A DNA stretch of 64,000 bases from Eumeta japonica (GCA_005406025.1 BGZK01001441.1:88209-152208), one strand, 5' to 3'; shown: positions 23,001 through 35,764, counted from the stretch's first letter. Translations and numbers: made by a program. Notes: generated from the sequence alone by a model not told the origin.

Positions 23001-26000
23001 TTCATTTTCTCCTTACCAAAAAAGTATTTTATGGCAATAATTATGCAAAGTAAATTAAGCGAATCTTTATATTATATAAAATAAAATATTAATTAAACCA
23101 CTTGCTAAAATAATCACTACTGATCACTGCCGTGAACTCATTTTATTTCTTATCTAAATTGAATCACTGCTTATAAAATGGTAGATCTTTAAAGAGCTGT
23201 AATAAGTGAATCAGCATACCTTCTTTGAAGTTTGCATGTAATCTTAATTATATCTATCTCACAATTTTTCGCTTGTAGGCACTATCTGTTATAATGTTCA
23301 AAAATAAATTACCTCTTCAAATAATATTGAATACTATAGGTATCTGATATGATATACAGTAATATGAAACTAGATACATTTTGTGTTAATTATGGGAAAA
23401 TAAGATATAGTTTTACATGATTTATAACATACCGTATCCTCTTTCTCGAACTTGAAAACGCTGTCGGGATGTCTCAGCGGTCGAGAACGCTCCGCAGCGT
23501 AGTACACCAGCCGGAACTTCCCCTCTGTGGTACGATTCAGCAACCTGAAGCATAAATGTATAAGTTCTGATGATAACATTTTAAAAATCGAATTACTAGT
23601 TTCAGCGCAAACGCGCACCGAACTGAAAGCAATAAATTAATTTTGAAATTAGTCACAGAAATCGTTGCGTTGACATAAAATAGGAACGCGGGGGAGAAAA
23701 GGTAGCGGTTGGAGAGCGTTGTATCTACCAATCACATCATTTGCAAGCAATGCAGAGCGGCAAAGATTCGTGCGCTGTACTGTAGGTACTTATGTGTATA
23801 TTGTAATAGATAGGCTAGGAGTAGGCGGCATGTGACGCATCCGGCCTCCGTACTTAGTCTCGCGAATGTGAACTCGCGTTCGATTCAAAGCTTGATTAGG
23901 AAATTCGAATAAAAACAGCAGAGACAAGGAGAAAACATAAAAAAGTGTAGTCGAGGGCTCACGCCCAAGTGCACGGGCTTCGATAGCAATAGAAAAGTGG
24001 ATTGTTATAAAAAATACAGTAGAATATATATATATATATATATACTAGCTTTTGTCCACAGCTCCGCCCGCGTGGACTACGATATTTAGACCGTTTTAAA
24101 AGCGTTCGTGGTGTTTATTCATATTTTTCCCACACGATCATTTTAAATGACCTCTCTATTATTTAGATTAAACTGTATATCTGGTTCTACACAACCAAAT
24201 CAGATGATATATAGCTTAGATGTTAAGTGGGATCCCAAACTACGAAACTGTGAAATTTTTATCAAAATCCGTTTAGTCGTTTTTGTGTGATGCGGTAACA
24301 AACATACAGACAAACAGACAGACAAAAATTCTGAAAACAAAACTTTCTCTGTGAAAAAATACATATACATACCAATTTTCATAATGATCGGTCAAATAGT
24401 TTCTGAGTCTATCGATTTCATAATATACACATCCTTCTTTATATATATATATATAGATTCTATTGATTCTATAGATTCTATTGTATAAAGATAGATTAAA
24501 AAAGTTTTTCTTTATTTTTTTATCATCCATGGTTTTTATGTACCATGGAACTTATACACTAAATACGATCTAATGTTCTCTTGGCTAACTTTCTTATATC
24601 CAGCGAGTTTAAAAATCATTCATTGAAGGCCTTTTTGTTCGTTGTACGTTCTGTAGCCTTATAATCTAGTCAACACAAAATATTCTACGAAAACAATTTT
24701 CATCAATGAGAAGGTCTGTTCTTACTGAGCTATAAAAATTAAATAATGAAAAAGAAAAAGCTGAATTTAGAATTCTAAATTCCTTCCACACTTTTTTACG
24801 ACTTTTTACTTTAATTCACTGATAGTTCAACGAATTTAATAATGGTCAAGTAATTTCGGGGGGGCGAGAAAGAAATGGCCGCCCATTGACGGCTGTCGCA
24901 GAGGTGACGTGCTTATGGAACATGCGAATTAAGATGAAGAGACTCATCATGTGCCGCAGAATGCATCGGTGAGAGTGCACGGAATTTTATACGCGCATCT
25001 CCGCGCAAGGAGGATATTTTTACTCTGGGTACCGCTCAATCTAATACAAGCAAATTAGAGCAGGTTCGTCTCCGCACACTTGGGTGCGATATCGTCAGCA
25101 CTGTTGCGGACTACGCTATAAGCCGAATTATTAACCTAAAAAATGTTCAATTATAGTACATACCCTATATTTTTTATCTTGAATACGTAAACGATTTATT
25201 AACTGCCCCCCGTCTGTGCTTTGTTTGCTAACCACTAGTCGTGGACATCGGAATTGGAGTGCTGACGAGTCAGTTCTCGAACTCATCATCAGTTTTCATC
25301 AAAATCAGTCCTCTAACCCCCGATAGGATTATTTCGTAACAATACACACTTATGATGAATAATATGATCCAGAAACACTTTTCCGATTAAATAGTATTTA
25401 AGATGCTATCGCATAAAACACATCCACCTTAAATTTTAAGTGAATCCGTCCTGTAATAAGTCTCATTATCTGTAGATTATCCTACGATAACCTTACAGGA
25501 TACAACAGTTTAAGGCGGTATAAAAGACATAGCATCATGTGTTTCAAATAAATCTAAACGATGGATTGCGTGATGGATGTACCACAGATGAAAATTTTCA
25601 AATTGCTCTTTTGTAATATATGTCTATAGTAATATTTATTCCAGTAAGAATTGTAAAAAATATATATACCATTATTATGTACAAATTTGATACAGATACT
25701 GTTTTGTTGTAATAGAATGTATACATAGGTAAATAATATAATTTAATTATAGTAAAAATTAAGATCAAATAAACAATACTCTTGGATTCAGAAAACTACG
25801 CACAGGGTTTAACTTCGCGAGCAAACGGCATTGTCACAACCGATTCATATCACTCGATATGACGCTTGACTCTCTGTCCAATTTAAGTTTCAAGATGACG
25901 CTGTTAACCACTGGGCCACCATCGTCCAAATCCATTGGTTCTTTACCAATTTACATACTTTTAAATCGCACGTATCCTCTGATTGTGACTTGTTTCTTAA

Positions 26001-29000
26001 ATCAATCTCCAATGCCGTCCATTCGCCAGTCACCTTTTCAGCAACAACATGAGCTTTCGTACACTCAAATCGTATTGTGAACGAAATCCAGGTCTTGATT
26101 GCATTTTTCTAATGTGTCACCTGACTGCCTAAACGTTTACGACTGCGGTGACAAGTGAGCCGCCAGTGCCGCGCCGAAGATGGAAGGCGGCATAGAACCA
26201 GCGACGTCGCCAAGTCAATAAGTGTTATTTTATTATATAGGTGAAAAGGACAGATAAGTTTACACGCTAGAAAAACATTATAAAGCATGCCATTATAAAT
26301 AAAAATAGATGTTATTGTTATGGCGACGATGAAAAGCAAACCTTTAATAATAAACATTTGTAGCTTTGAAGACAATGACTGTAGTTGTAACAAGAAGAAT
26401 GCATTTTTTGTAGGGGTTGAACTGAACTTTTTTGTTTGGAAATTGAAATTAATAAACTTTTTTTTTAATTCTATGAGTAGGAGCGGACCATTATTTTTTT
26501 TTGTAAAATTCTATTTATACGAATACTTGCAACAAATAGTTATATCGCGACTAAAAAACGGCGTGGTGATCATTTGTAGGGGCGTTTATAAATCATTTCT
26601 AAGTAAGTAATAAGTTGGATGAAAAAAGGAGGAGGTTGTACCTGTTTAAGAAAAGTCGTACGGCCGTACGTTATCTGACTATCGACATTTATGTAGACCA
26701 TTCTCCGTTTTTATATTACCTACATAACCTACATTTATTTTATGCATTTGTGATAGCAATAACGATATAGGATAATATTTATTTGTCATTTTCTGTATAT
26801 GTATACAGCGGTGATTTAAACGGCAGTAATTTCGTACATAGCAGAAGGACATGGATAGTCCAAATACTAATTGCCACTGCAAACGTATATGCTTGCACTT
26901 GGTCTCTATTTTTCCCATAGTTTTGATCCGTTTGCAATATTCTAAATTAATTCACATACAAATATGAATACAAACATCTCATTCGGTATTGCGTAACGAG
27001 CGAATTGACAACACTTGTATTTGAAGCAAAAGCAAAGTCAAATAGACCACACCGATGACAGCGAAGAAAAAATAAAACTCGAGATAATTACTGGCATCTT
27101 ACCGAATATTATGTTACATATAGCGCTATCAAATGTTTATTATGAAAGGAGCAGACAGTGTTGATAAAATGTTATCAATACTGTCTGTTTACTTTTTCTT
27201 GATTCGGTACACTAGTGAATAAAGTATATATTAAAAAAAAATGTTTACAATAGACAACTTTTATTATTCAAAAGGAATTAAGCAATTAATATTGTGAATA
27301 AATAATGAATTGTGACAGGCGCTTGACGTACGAAACCGATTTAATGTACGTAAGTTCTGAATAGCTTGTAGCGAGAAATTCGCCCAATTTGTCTAGTCTT
27401 ATTTTTTAGCCGTTCTAATCTCACGGCATATTCACGCCGCTTTTTCTTGTTCACCTACCTATTATGTTCGCTAACATAGTCTTCTTCCCCATGCACAGTT
27501 AACAAACATATCGTCGCCCGCGCCGGACGATATCGGCGGCAAAAAAATAATCATTCCTGTCTCAATTGCACACCGCATGCGCGCAGTCGAGATCATCCAA
27601 TAGGTAATATTAAAATCTGCCGTCGATAATGTTAAGGAATACCGAAAAGTTTGCGTCTTCATAGTGTAGGTGGCGCACCGACGGAGAGTTAAAAAGAAAC
27701 GTCTTAAGTATTATGCTGTGGATCTTCCCACTTATTGTCCAGATATCGGTGATGCATCATCATGTCGGCCGATCGGAATACTTCGGCTATTCAGCACTGT
27801 TATGACTAGCAAATGTATTTAGAGATATATATAAAGTTTATTTTATTATTTTTAGAGCATTTGTAATTCGAAACTGTTTTAAGTAAGTTTATATATATAT
27901 ATTCATTTCGTTTTTGATTATGATTGCCGAAACCTCATAATTTACAATAATTTCATTGAATGTATTTCAAGAAAACCCAAAGTTTTCTCTTGAGAAAACA
28001 ATCTTGGCTGTAATATCGGGCCATATATAAAATACAACTTCATTGCTACAATGAAGTTACCTATAAAGTTTTAAATGTATTCTAATATTATGTGTAAAAA
28101 CTCTGTAACGAGAAACCAGCATGCATGCAATTTTTGGTATTTTGACGTAATAACAGTTCTTAACTGTTTTTTCATTCGATTCATATTCGATCATATTTCA
28201 ATTAACAGAATGTATAAATATATTTTAAAAATACTTTAAACATACAGGGTTACTTAAAATGTGTCGTATTCCTGCTAAGGGGTAATAGATGAGGTCATGA
28301 GCAATCAATTTGATTATGTAATGTTGTGTCAGAAACTCAACGGTTATTGAGCTAGATGTGATTTCATATTTTTTAATCAAAATACGATTTGGTCCAATCA
28401 AAAACTGATATAAAAAAAACTTAGTGTTTCAAGCTTAATTTTTAGTGATTTTCATTAGAAGACATTTTAACTATTTATAATAAAATTATGAAAAAAATAC
28501 AAATGCTCTTAAGAAAATGCATTTTAATTGTTATTTATTATATTTTATTCACACTTATCGGAAATAAACAGCATTATTGGAAAAAAAAACCTAGGAATGA
28601 AATGTGCAAAACATTTTAAAAATATCTTCATTTATTTACCTTTCAAACGAGATACCCTGGTGGAAATATTTATTTATAGTCCGAAATCTCAGAGAATATT
28701 TGACTTTTTCAGAGTTTTTCAGACTTTTTCGGACTTAATAACATTTTAAGTCCGAAAAACTCTAAAAAATTCAAATAATCTCTGAGGTTTCGGACTATAA
28801 ATAAATATTTCCACCAGGGTATTACAATTGGGAACAGCTTACGTATATGTAAACAAAAAAAAATGATCAAACAAAAGTACATCCAATTTTGGGATTACGT
28901 TTTACCTACTTCCTGCTTCGAGCGCTTCGAAAGTGTTCGTACGTCATCGGGCCGGGCCGAGTTAAACATAATAAGGGAGTGAGTGAGATAGGATTGCGCT

Positions 29001-32000
29001 TTGTTAGGTTTAATAAGTTAGTTCGTTCCAAATACTTTGTCTGCGCACACGCACGAGTTTTGTTCACTGGCTATTTCTACGTTCGATTTCTGTGATATCT
29101 TGTACGTCTTTTCTCATCATGGGAAACGCAGACGATCCACCGCGACGTAACCGCGGCGATCAGCCCCGACAAACCCTTACAAACGAAGAGTATGGCGATA
29201 TAACATTCTGTTACGGATGTTATATCGCCATACTCTGACTATATAACGGAGACTCCATGTTGTTTTCAGCGCATCATATCGCCGCATTCGCCAAACTGGA
29301 TATGTTCACAGGCGACAGAGCGACGCAGATCGGCCTCGAGTCTATCGTTCTGAAGTTGAAGAAGAGATAATTCGCCATTTTTACGAGGATCCAACTACAT
29401 CGACGAACACTGTAGCTGCACGTATGGGATTATCGCAATGGAAAGTGTGGTTTAGTGTACATAGTGCCAGATTATATCCATACCACTACACGCCTGTAAA
29501 TGCAATAGAAGAGGGTGATCCGGCAAAGAAGATTGGATTTCTGCAGGTTTATGTGTTTATATTACATACGGATGCAGAAAATCCTGACTTTGTAAAGAAA
29601 ATTCTTTGGACCGATGAATCAAAATTCGATAAAGTTTATGAGATACTAAGTTTGCTGATATATTTTTCCTAACAAAAACGTGATTTCTACTATTAAAAAA
29701 AACAAACTATTAAGTTTCATATTATAAATCAATCTAAGCCATGCACGTTTCATTGATACCAAAATAAAAACACGTTCTCTATTTTTTATTATAATTTTAG
29801 TTTAAAGGCAAGATATGTCTGTTCCTATTACCGCTTTTTTATTTTGGTTCACTGTTTAAGTTTATTATTATTTTTTGTTGATGTAATCTGTTGTTATACC
29901 TTAGGCATTGTTAATTGTTTTTCCATAAAGTTTGCGACAGTCGCTGCAACAAGATGCCAACCACAGAAACAAGAACGCGAAATTTATGGTGTTGGCACAT
30001 ACCTACCGACCATATGCACGGTCGAATAGGAAACCTAGTTCCTATTCGACCGTGCATACCTACCTATCTGATATCAAACGACAGCTTCGGTGTCAGCAAC
30101 CTGTACTTGCAGTGCACCAAGTTGATTTACAAGTCGAAAATCGTATTGTGCATAGTAAGTAGTATTATAGTTATTAAATGGGTAAAATTCTCCATCGACT
30201 TGTCACTCACCTCGTGAGCCACGCGTTGGCCGCGTCCCCACAGTCGTAGACCGGCACGGGATTGCTCCACACGAACGCTGTGGTGCGTTTCTGGGATTTT
30301 CCAACCTGACAACAAATAGGTATTATTTGTGTTGAAATCACATTTACTTACAAGTATATGATAGGTATATATTTTAAATGGTACTTAATTTTAATTTCTA
30401 GGTTAGTGTAACCTAGTCTAGTCTTTAGTCTAAACTTAAATTTAATTTCGTTGTCGAAGTGACGAATCCGGTACTCTCTTTGGCACCACATTAATGTAGC
30501 ACCGCATCGTGCTGCAGAACACTCGATATTTTTAATTCCAAAAATGCATCTATCCTACCCACCATATTTCTATGCGATTTTTAATTGTTTCTCGAAATCA
30601 AGGAAAAATTAAAGAAAAGCAAAAGTGATTTTGATATTTGTGAGTTATTCAAAGTTCTTCTTCAAGCGGTTTAAATACATAGAAAAGTATATACGTGCTT
30701 AGGATGAATACTTTGAAAAGATATATGTCAGTAGTAAATAATAAATATTACAATTTTTGAGTATCTAGTTTCTCTTTTTTTACGCCCCCTCGTAAAACTT
30801 TCTAACAACATGTAAAGGCCACATGTTAGCAATTTTCAAGATTATTCAGGCCATGAATCGATAATAATTATCATTTATTTATTATGGATGAGGCATTTTA
30901 AGTATAAGCAATCGAATGCGCTTACTTACGCTAAATGAAAGTCGCTAAAGAGAGTTAACGTTAGAGCGCCTGTGGCTCAGTGGTTGAGAGCGTCGCCTTG
31001 GAACCAGAAGGTGCCGGGTTCGATCCCGACCACGGGCGAATCCACCAGAACGTTTATGACTCGAGTCAAGCCGCCGTGGAAGGCTGCAGGTTCAAGCCTC
31101 GAAGGAGAGGGGGTGCCCCAGCAGTGGGGTGATAAAACCCAATAAAAAAAATATATAGAACGGTGGAACCCGCAGGCCGGTGAAACTTTCTGCTACGATA
31201 TTTATCGATGTGCTTTTGAGCCCCTTGAGTTATAAGTGTTGTCCGTGAGTTTTTGAGCTAGAATATTTTAAAAAAGGTTGACACTTCGGGATATCCCTGT
31301 ATTTTCTTACTGTTTTCGAGCTTTGAAGTGTTAAAAATAAAGGATCAGTAAATTATTCAACTCCTCATGCTCAAAAAATCGATTTAACTGCTTTTTCAAT
31401 TTTATGAATTTAGCAATGACGACGTTGTTTTTTTAAGGAGAACAAATGAATACATTTTGGAATCAATCAGTAGAGCAATTTACAAAATATTGTAAGAAAA
31501 TACTTTTTAAAAAATATTCCTCCAACGATATCCCTTGAACAAATCAACCAATTTTTATACATTTTACAGTAATCGATGCACCTGTTTGGGGAAAAGAGCT
31601 GATAAGATATTGGTATCAATCGGTAAAATAGTATAAAGGTGAAATTACAAAAACATTTTTCTGAAAACTTTATTTTTGAGATTCTTTAAGACGTACGGAC
31701 GAAACTAGTTCAAAAAGTTCAAGTTGAATGGACTCCTTTCGAATGTCGCGAACTGCCTTACGATCGGTTAATCTATTGAAAAATATTAGAGGTTTACATA
31801 CACACACCCACGTAAACTCGCACATACGCAAGGAAAAAACGCATGCACGCATGCAAGCAAGCAAGCACGCACGCACGCATACACACACAGACACACACAC
31901 ACACAAATGATCGAAATAGATTCCTAGGACCCTAAAACGTCAAGATTTGATGAAAACTCGATATTCGAAAATATGAGTGAAGACAGTTACTTTCCAATTT

Positions 32001-32578
32001 TATGAAATTTTTTCAATTTTTATAGCGGAAAGTTAAAATGTGGGAGCTAAAAAAAAACAACTTATTTTTAACCTTGAAAACCAAAATTCATAATAATATC
32101 TTTGCATTTCACCTCTGCCAAATTGACGGAAACTGGTTCCATGTCTGGATGCGTCAAAGTCAGAACGGATCCATTTACAGTAGGCTGGATGAGTAACATC
32201 TCAGGGTGCTGTCTTGCAGTAATAAAATTGTCCTTTTCCGTCACGACCATTAGTACTCTAAAAATAACAAAGAACTTACTATAAAATTCCATTGAATATA
32301 CGTGATATAAAATAAAATGTTAACACAATTATTTCGAACGTAAGTACCTTACCTGTCCCTCAACCAACCGTCCCTTAGACCCATGCTCGTGCACTCGGCT
32401 GTCAAGAGTTGAATTCCACCGCAGGATTTGATCGGGTAAGCTTTAACTTCTTGCAGGGTGCCCACTTTCGACCAGTTTTCTGGAAATTTCTTCTTTTGAT
32501 ACAAATAACGCGAAGCAACCAGCCACCCCAGACCGGCCAAGGCGGCCGACAGCACACCCGCTACGACCGGAGCTGGAG
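20053..32578 (-). CDS. mARC: Mitochondrial amidoxime-reducing component (MOSC domain protein), 7 exons, 5' exon not found
   Basis: Exons on the minus strand: 32578-32353, 32257-32113, 30305-30211, 23544-23433, 22800-22595, 21051-20977, 20185-20053. All junctions are GT-AG with matching phases, giving 329 aa before TGA plus a missing first exon (human mARC proteins are near 337 aa). Order: a hydrophobic anchor followed by YLYQKKKF, the MOSC_N motif VKAYPIKSCGG, TEKDNFITARQHP, VYDCGDAANAWL, NFRPNFLVVG, then LKPCTRCVLTTIDPETG with the conserved cysteines of the molybdenum site, and a tail ending VNDPVYVSY. Family knowledge: mARC is a Moco enzyme of the outer mitochondrial membrane that reduces N-hydroxylated compounds using cytochrome b5 and its reductase. 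The visible reading frame opens at an acceptor (GTCGCAG at ~32580) in phase 1, with an in-frame stop just upstream, so the ATG lies in an unseen 5' exon. The longest intron (30211 to 23544) and the others hold many transposon remnants. Confidence 0.95.
20255..20425 (+). repeat. LINE/SINE 3' tail, CAGACA type
   Basis: Contains GCGTGATGTGGTAACAAAAA followed by TACAGACAGGCAGACAAAAATTCT, the same tail as at 24280-24335. It lies in mARC intron 6, close to the last exon. Confidence 0.45.
20560..20930 (-). pseudogene. RTE-type retrotransposon 3' coding end
   Basis: On the minus strand, broken frames give LGVSLPDEIRNEVIFRR, then RPTRWTDDLVRFTDHRWLQM and DRASWKSRRRLGELD. This is the characteristic C-terminus of the endonuclease/reverse transcriptase of RTE elements in butterflies and moths. 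It sits in mARC intron 6, same strand as the gene, and is frameshifted. Confidence 0.68.
21280..21325. other. Perfect palindrome, 20-bp arms
   Basis: GTCTGTGAGATATATATATA, spacer TGTATG, then the exact reverse complement. It lies in mARC intron 5, about 230 bp upstream of exon 6 in the gene's direction. Confidence 0.9.
23605..23784 (+). mobile_element. Tc1/mariner-type MITE, copy 1 (left end decayed)
   Basis: The right half matches the elements at 37448 and 38647 (GCGGGGGAGAA, CAGAGCGGCA, ending CGCTGTACTGTA). The left inverted repeat is not recognisable, so the left border is approximate. Lies in mARC intron 3, just upstream of exon 4. Confidence 0.5.
24048..24335 (+). repeat. CTAG-type lepidopteran interspersed repeat
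   Basis: Starts ACTAGCTTTTGTCCACAGCT with CCGCCCGCGTGGACT and ends in GTGATGCGGTAACAAACATA and runs of CAGACA. This is a frequent pattern of RTE-derived repeats in moths and butterflies. It is preceded by a TA microsatellite. Related pieces occur at 33575, 39098, 58985, 59655 and 60480. Confidence 0.5.
25850..25935 (-). repeat. Degenerate tRNA-like SINE piece
   Basis: The minus strand reads GTGGCCCAGTGGTTAACAGC, close to the A-box region of the SINE at 30966. No clear B box follows, so this is a weak call. Confidence 0.35.
27152..27187. other. Near-perfect hairpin, 16-bp arms, one mismatch
   Basis: CAGACAGTGTTGATAA, spacer AATG, then TTATCAATACTGTCTG. One G/T position breaks the symmetry. 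Lies in mARC intron 3. Confidence 0.85.
28655..28819. mobile_element. Foldback MITE flanked by TA
   Basis: About 75-bp inverted arms starting CCCTGGTGGAAATATTTATT, with an inner AGTCCGAAA pair. TA is found on both sides (28653-28654 and 28820-28821), as for Tc1/mariner-class insertions. It has no coding capacity and could form one long hairpin RNA if transcribed in the mARC intron. Confidence 0.75.
29119..29671 (+). pseudogene. Tc1/mariner-like transposase relic
   Basis: A start at 29119 gives an N-terminal basic peptide (DDPPRRNRGDQPRQTL). An intron-like gap with a TTTTCAG acceptor at about 29270 follows, then a frame with YRSEVEEEIIRHFYEDPT, a helix-turn-helix-like NTVAARMGLSQWKVW, and NPDFVKKILWTDESKF, which resembles the first catalytic Asp motif of Tc1/mariner transposases. 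The frame then ends at 29669-29671, so the catalytic domain is truncated. A 20-bp palindrome at 29187 disrupts the N-terminal part. It sits in mARC intron 3, opposite strand to the gene. Confidence 0.55.
29187..29236. other. Perfect palindrome, 20-bp arms, 10-nt loop
   Basis: AGAGTATGGCGATATAACAT, loop TCTGTTACGG, then the exact reverse complement. It lies within the transposase relic and looks like a snap-back duplication of transposon sequence. Confidence 0.92.
30013..30058. other. Perfect palindrome, 20-bp arms, 6-nt loop
   Basis: TATGCACGGTCGAATAGGAA, loop ACCTAG, then the exact reverse complement. Lies about 150 bp past the 3' end of mARC exon 3, in intron 3. Confidence 0.92.
30964..31157 (+). 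repeat. tRNA-derived SINE
   Basis: The head, 30966-31037, is tRNA-like: A box region TGTGGCTCAGTGGTTGAGAG and B box GGGTTCGATCCCG, which would be RNA polymerase III promoters. A tRNA-unrelated body follows, then an A-rich end (AATAAAAAAAATATAT). The tRNA part lacks a clean acceptor-stem match and runs on into the body, so it is a SINE, not a tRNA gene. Lies in mARC intron 2, opposite strand. Confidence 0.75.
31795..31906. repeat. CA/GCAC-rich simple repeat
   Basis: Runs of CACA, GCAAGCAAGCAA, GCACGCACGCAC and ACACACAC. Simple repeat in mARC intron 2; the open frames over it are not genes. Confidence 0.85.
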
Positions 32579-33059
32579 CTGCGACAATTACAGCGTTTGA
32601 TTACAGGTTATGAGCTCTATCTACAAACTGTTAATTTTTTTACTCTTGCACTTAATAATAATGGGTAGGTTGGCTTAGATTCCAAGTATGCTATTTCAAT
32701 GCTACAATATCATGCTTAAATAATTTTCAAATCCGTCAATGAACTGTGGGAAACGATTGTTTATCACCGGAAAAAAACAATTATGACAAGTATATAAATA
32801 TTGTATACACAGTGGAAACTTCTGGTTTCTGTCCGTTCCTCTGATATGAATTCGTGAGTTATTAACTTGTCCAAATGTTTATCAAAAAAAAAATAAATAA
32901 ATAAATATATATATGATATCCGACACTGATAATTACCTTACTTTGTGTACATAAACATTTTCGCAGTGAGACTGCTTTTTGAACTTGAACTGCCTAATCA
33001 AAGTGTAAGTTGCCCTTTTAACTAGCGATGCATATTAATGGCAGCAAAAACGTAACGTT

Positions 33060-35575
33060 TTTACCCTTCTCTTTCGCGTGCGTGCGCATCGCGCATGAGT
33101 CGGCAGAGAAAATATGGGAAGTATACACATAAACACATATTTAATGGAAATGTTTTTTAAGATATCGAGAGTCATTCTATTTGCACAACACCGCTGAATA
33201 AATTAACACCTTATTGGCTAGAAGTGGATACATGACCGACGCCGCATCACTATGACGAGGCTCAGTCATACTACAAAGAGTACTACATATAATACAATAT
33301 TAGATATATAGTCTACCCGCTAATTACTCTTCTCTAATCGGCCATTCTAAATTCTTAATGCACATCCTCATTGTACAAATACAGCGTGTTTTACTGTTTT
33401 ATTATATGTATAGAAATAAATTTTTAATTCGTCGCCGAACCGAACATATTGAAAGTCAAAGTAGCCAGTATTCATGCCATCCTTCATTTTTTATAAAGCC
33501 GCCATCTTTCCATACCACCAGATGCAAATAGGCTATCAATAAATGATTTACTTATTTCATTAAAAATTATCTGTGACCACGGCTCCGCCCGGGTGGTTAT
33601 AGAAATTATTCTTCATTTTTATTGCGACTGACCACTCTTTCGATCATGATTCCGACCTCGACACTAAGTTCTAACGTCACTTATTGTATTGAAGTTTAAC
33701 CATAATGTTTGCTACGACACTAGACATAAAAATTTTGGATAATCCAAAAGTGCACACCTTATAGCGGTCGTTCAATTTTTACACTATATATATATAACGA
33801 ACAAAATGTCCAGTCGTATTTTTATAATACTAATTACAATTAAACTATGTTGAATTAGACCGTGATCTTCGAAAGAACTTAGTTTAGGATAATACTAAAG
33901 CGTTTGGAAAAAAAAAATGGACTAGATCAGTTAAGTTTTTCGGGAGTTACTGTGACCACGCGAGTGTGGATACATACAGACGCATGGACGTCCACGGAAT
34001 ATTTATGTTAAACATGTTACTCATTAATTTAAAACGCAAAATGTCTCTTAAAAATATCATAAGTGTTGAAACTAGTTTTTTTCCTTGATATTCATGTGTA
34101 AATATTATTATGTAAGTGCGATAAAAAATAAATAGAGACCCTTTTAGTTCAAAAAATCACTTAATTTTTGTAAGGCGAGAGTAGGGCACTACCTCAACAC
34201 TCCGCTTATGAGGCGTGCAATAAAATTATATCCTTCGCGCGTAAAGATTACACACACTTATAAATCTTTTTTTTGCCTTTGCCTTCGTAATAATAGCGTC
34301 TAAGAACGTGTTTTTGTGACAAATATCAATCGCACAAATGCCTTCCAAAAATATTTTTTTCTTTATTGTGAGTTAAAATAATTTTCTTAATTCATTACCA
34401 AACGTAAAGCAATTTTACTTTTAATCAGTTTCATGATCTTACATGAAAACTAATGTACCAAACACATAGACCGAAGTCCGAAACAATTCTAGTATAATTT
34501 TAATAATTTCAATGTTGACGAAAAAAATGTGCAGTACACATTTTCAACTTCCCGCTAAAAAAAAACTTAGTATTATCAAAAAATAAAATATATCTTATGA
34601 ACGGATAGACAGGGTGAAATTAACATCGAGGCAATATTGACGGGGACCAGGATCGCGATCGCGAGCGGGACTGCGATTGAGACCGTCAGCGAGACCGATC
34701 GAAATAATAGACGAAGAAATGCATCTCTTTTCATGCGAGCGCACGCTAGTTGAATGCAATCAACATTCTCTAAGGCACTTAACTTTCAAAATAACGCAAC
34801 CCTTAAACCATACCTATATATTACTTTTTGATAAATTTTGCTTCGATCAGAATTCGCACTTCGAGTGATGTAACTGCGATTTAAGTTATCTATCTACTTA
34901 TAAGCTTATATTACGTCATGTCAAATTATAATTTACACCAATTTTATACACCACATAAGTAAAAGAAATAACTTTCAAAGTACGTAAAAAAGCAAACAAA
35001 TAATAATTATTCAAACTACTAATTTTGCTCTTTCTCTCATTTCTATAAGTATTTAAAAAAAAGACAAGTATATAATAAGGAGATACTTAATATGCACTAA
35101 AACTAAACAATGTATTAACCCACATACGACATTTATGCCTAACACATTTGTGTACGTACGTATTCACAAACATCAATATACTATGCGTTCCACTACATGT
35201 AAATTTTGGTTATGTGAATTTATAATTGTGAAATCTCAGTTAAAAGCTTACCGTTCATCGTCATTTGAGACACCTTTTTAAAAATGTGCTAATAAATAAT
35301 TGATTGATATTAATAACTTATTCGGAAAAACTAATGCACTTTCTAAATCGAAACAACGAAATGTTAGTAAATAACACGATTAGCGCCACGGCGAGAACAC
35401 GTCTGCGACGAAGCGACGAACTAATGTACTGAGCGTGAACTGAGCTTTTGATAGCGAAGAGACGAATGTACTATGTAATATTTATAAATACAACTACATA
35501 TTTGCTTAGGCCACACCAATGTATCGACATAGGTATACCATATTAGAAAATTGTATCGGAAATGAATTTAATTTT
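33060..35575 (+). repeat. Long interspersed repeat, copy 2
   Basis: Second copy of the repeat at 640-6165, about 30 kb away, direct orientation. It lacks the two MITEs of copy 1. Near its end it has AGCGCCACG, ACGTCTGCGACGAAGCGACG and GCTTAGGCCACACCAATG in common with copy 1. It lies between the mARC 5' region and SRP14. No open frame of interest is seen. Confidence 0.6.
33570..33685 (+). repeat. CTAG-type repeat fragment
   Basis: TGTGACCACGGCTCCGCCCG followed by GATCATGATTCCGACCTCGA, similar to 24048 and 39098. Old and partial. Confidence 0.4.
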
Positions 35576-35764
35576 TTCTTGCATTACAATTAAAAGCATA
35601 TACAATACATTAGAATTAGTATGATTTAGTTTCGATTCAAATTTGAATGTATGAACGTTATATTAAAAAAGAATACATAATAAAGTCAAACTCGTAAATT
35701 TTCGTTAAACATTGTTTGTCAGCCTTGAAGAATAGTGAACTATGCGTAGCAAAGTTAACCGACC

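Noticed and set aside
30966..31037. Functional tRNA gene
   Set aside because: A and B boxes are present, but the acceptor stem is poor and the sequence runs into a SINE body with an A-rich tail.
31670..31910. Open frames with Cys/Val or His/Thr runs
   Set aside because: Translations of a CA-rich simple repeat.
32942..32958. Candidate first exon of mARC (ATGTTTATGTACACAAA then GTAAGG)
   Set aside because: It ends in phase 2, but the acceptor at 32580 needs phase 1; joining would shift the frame.
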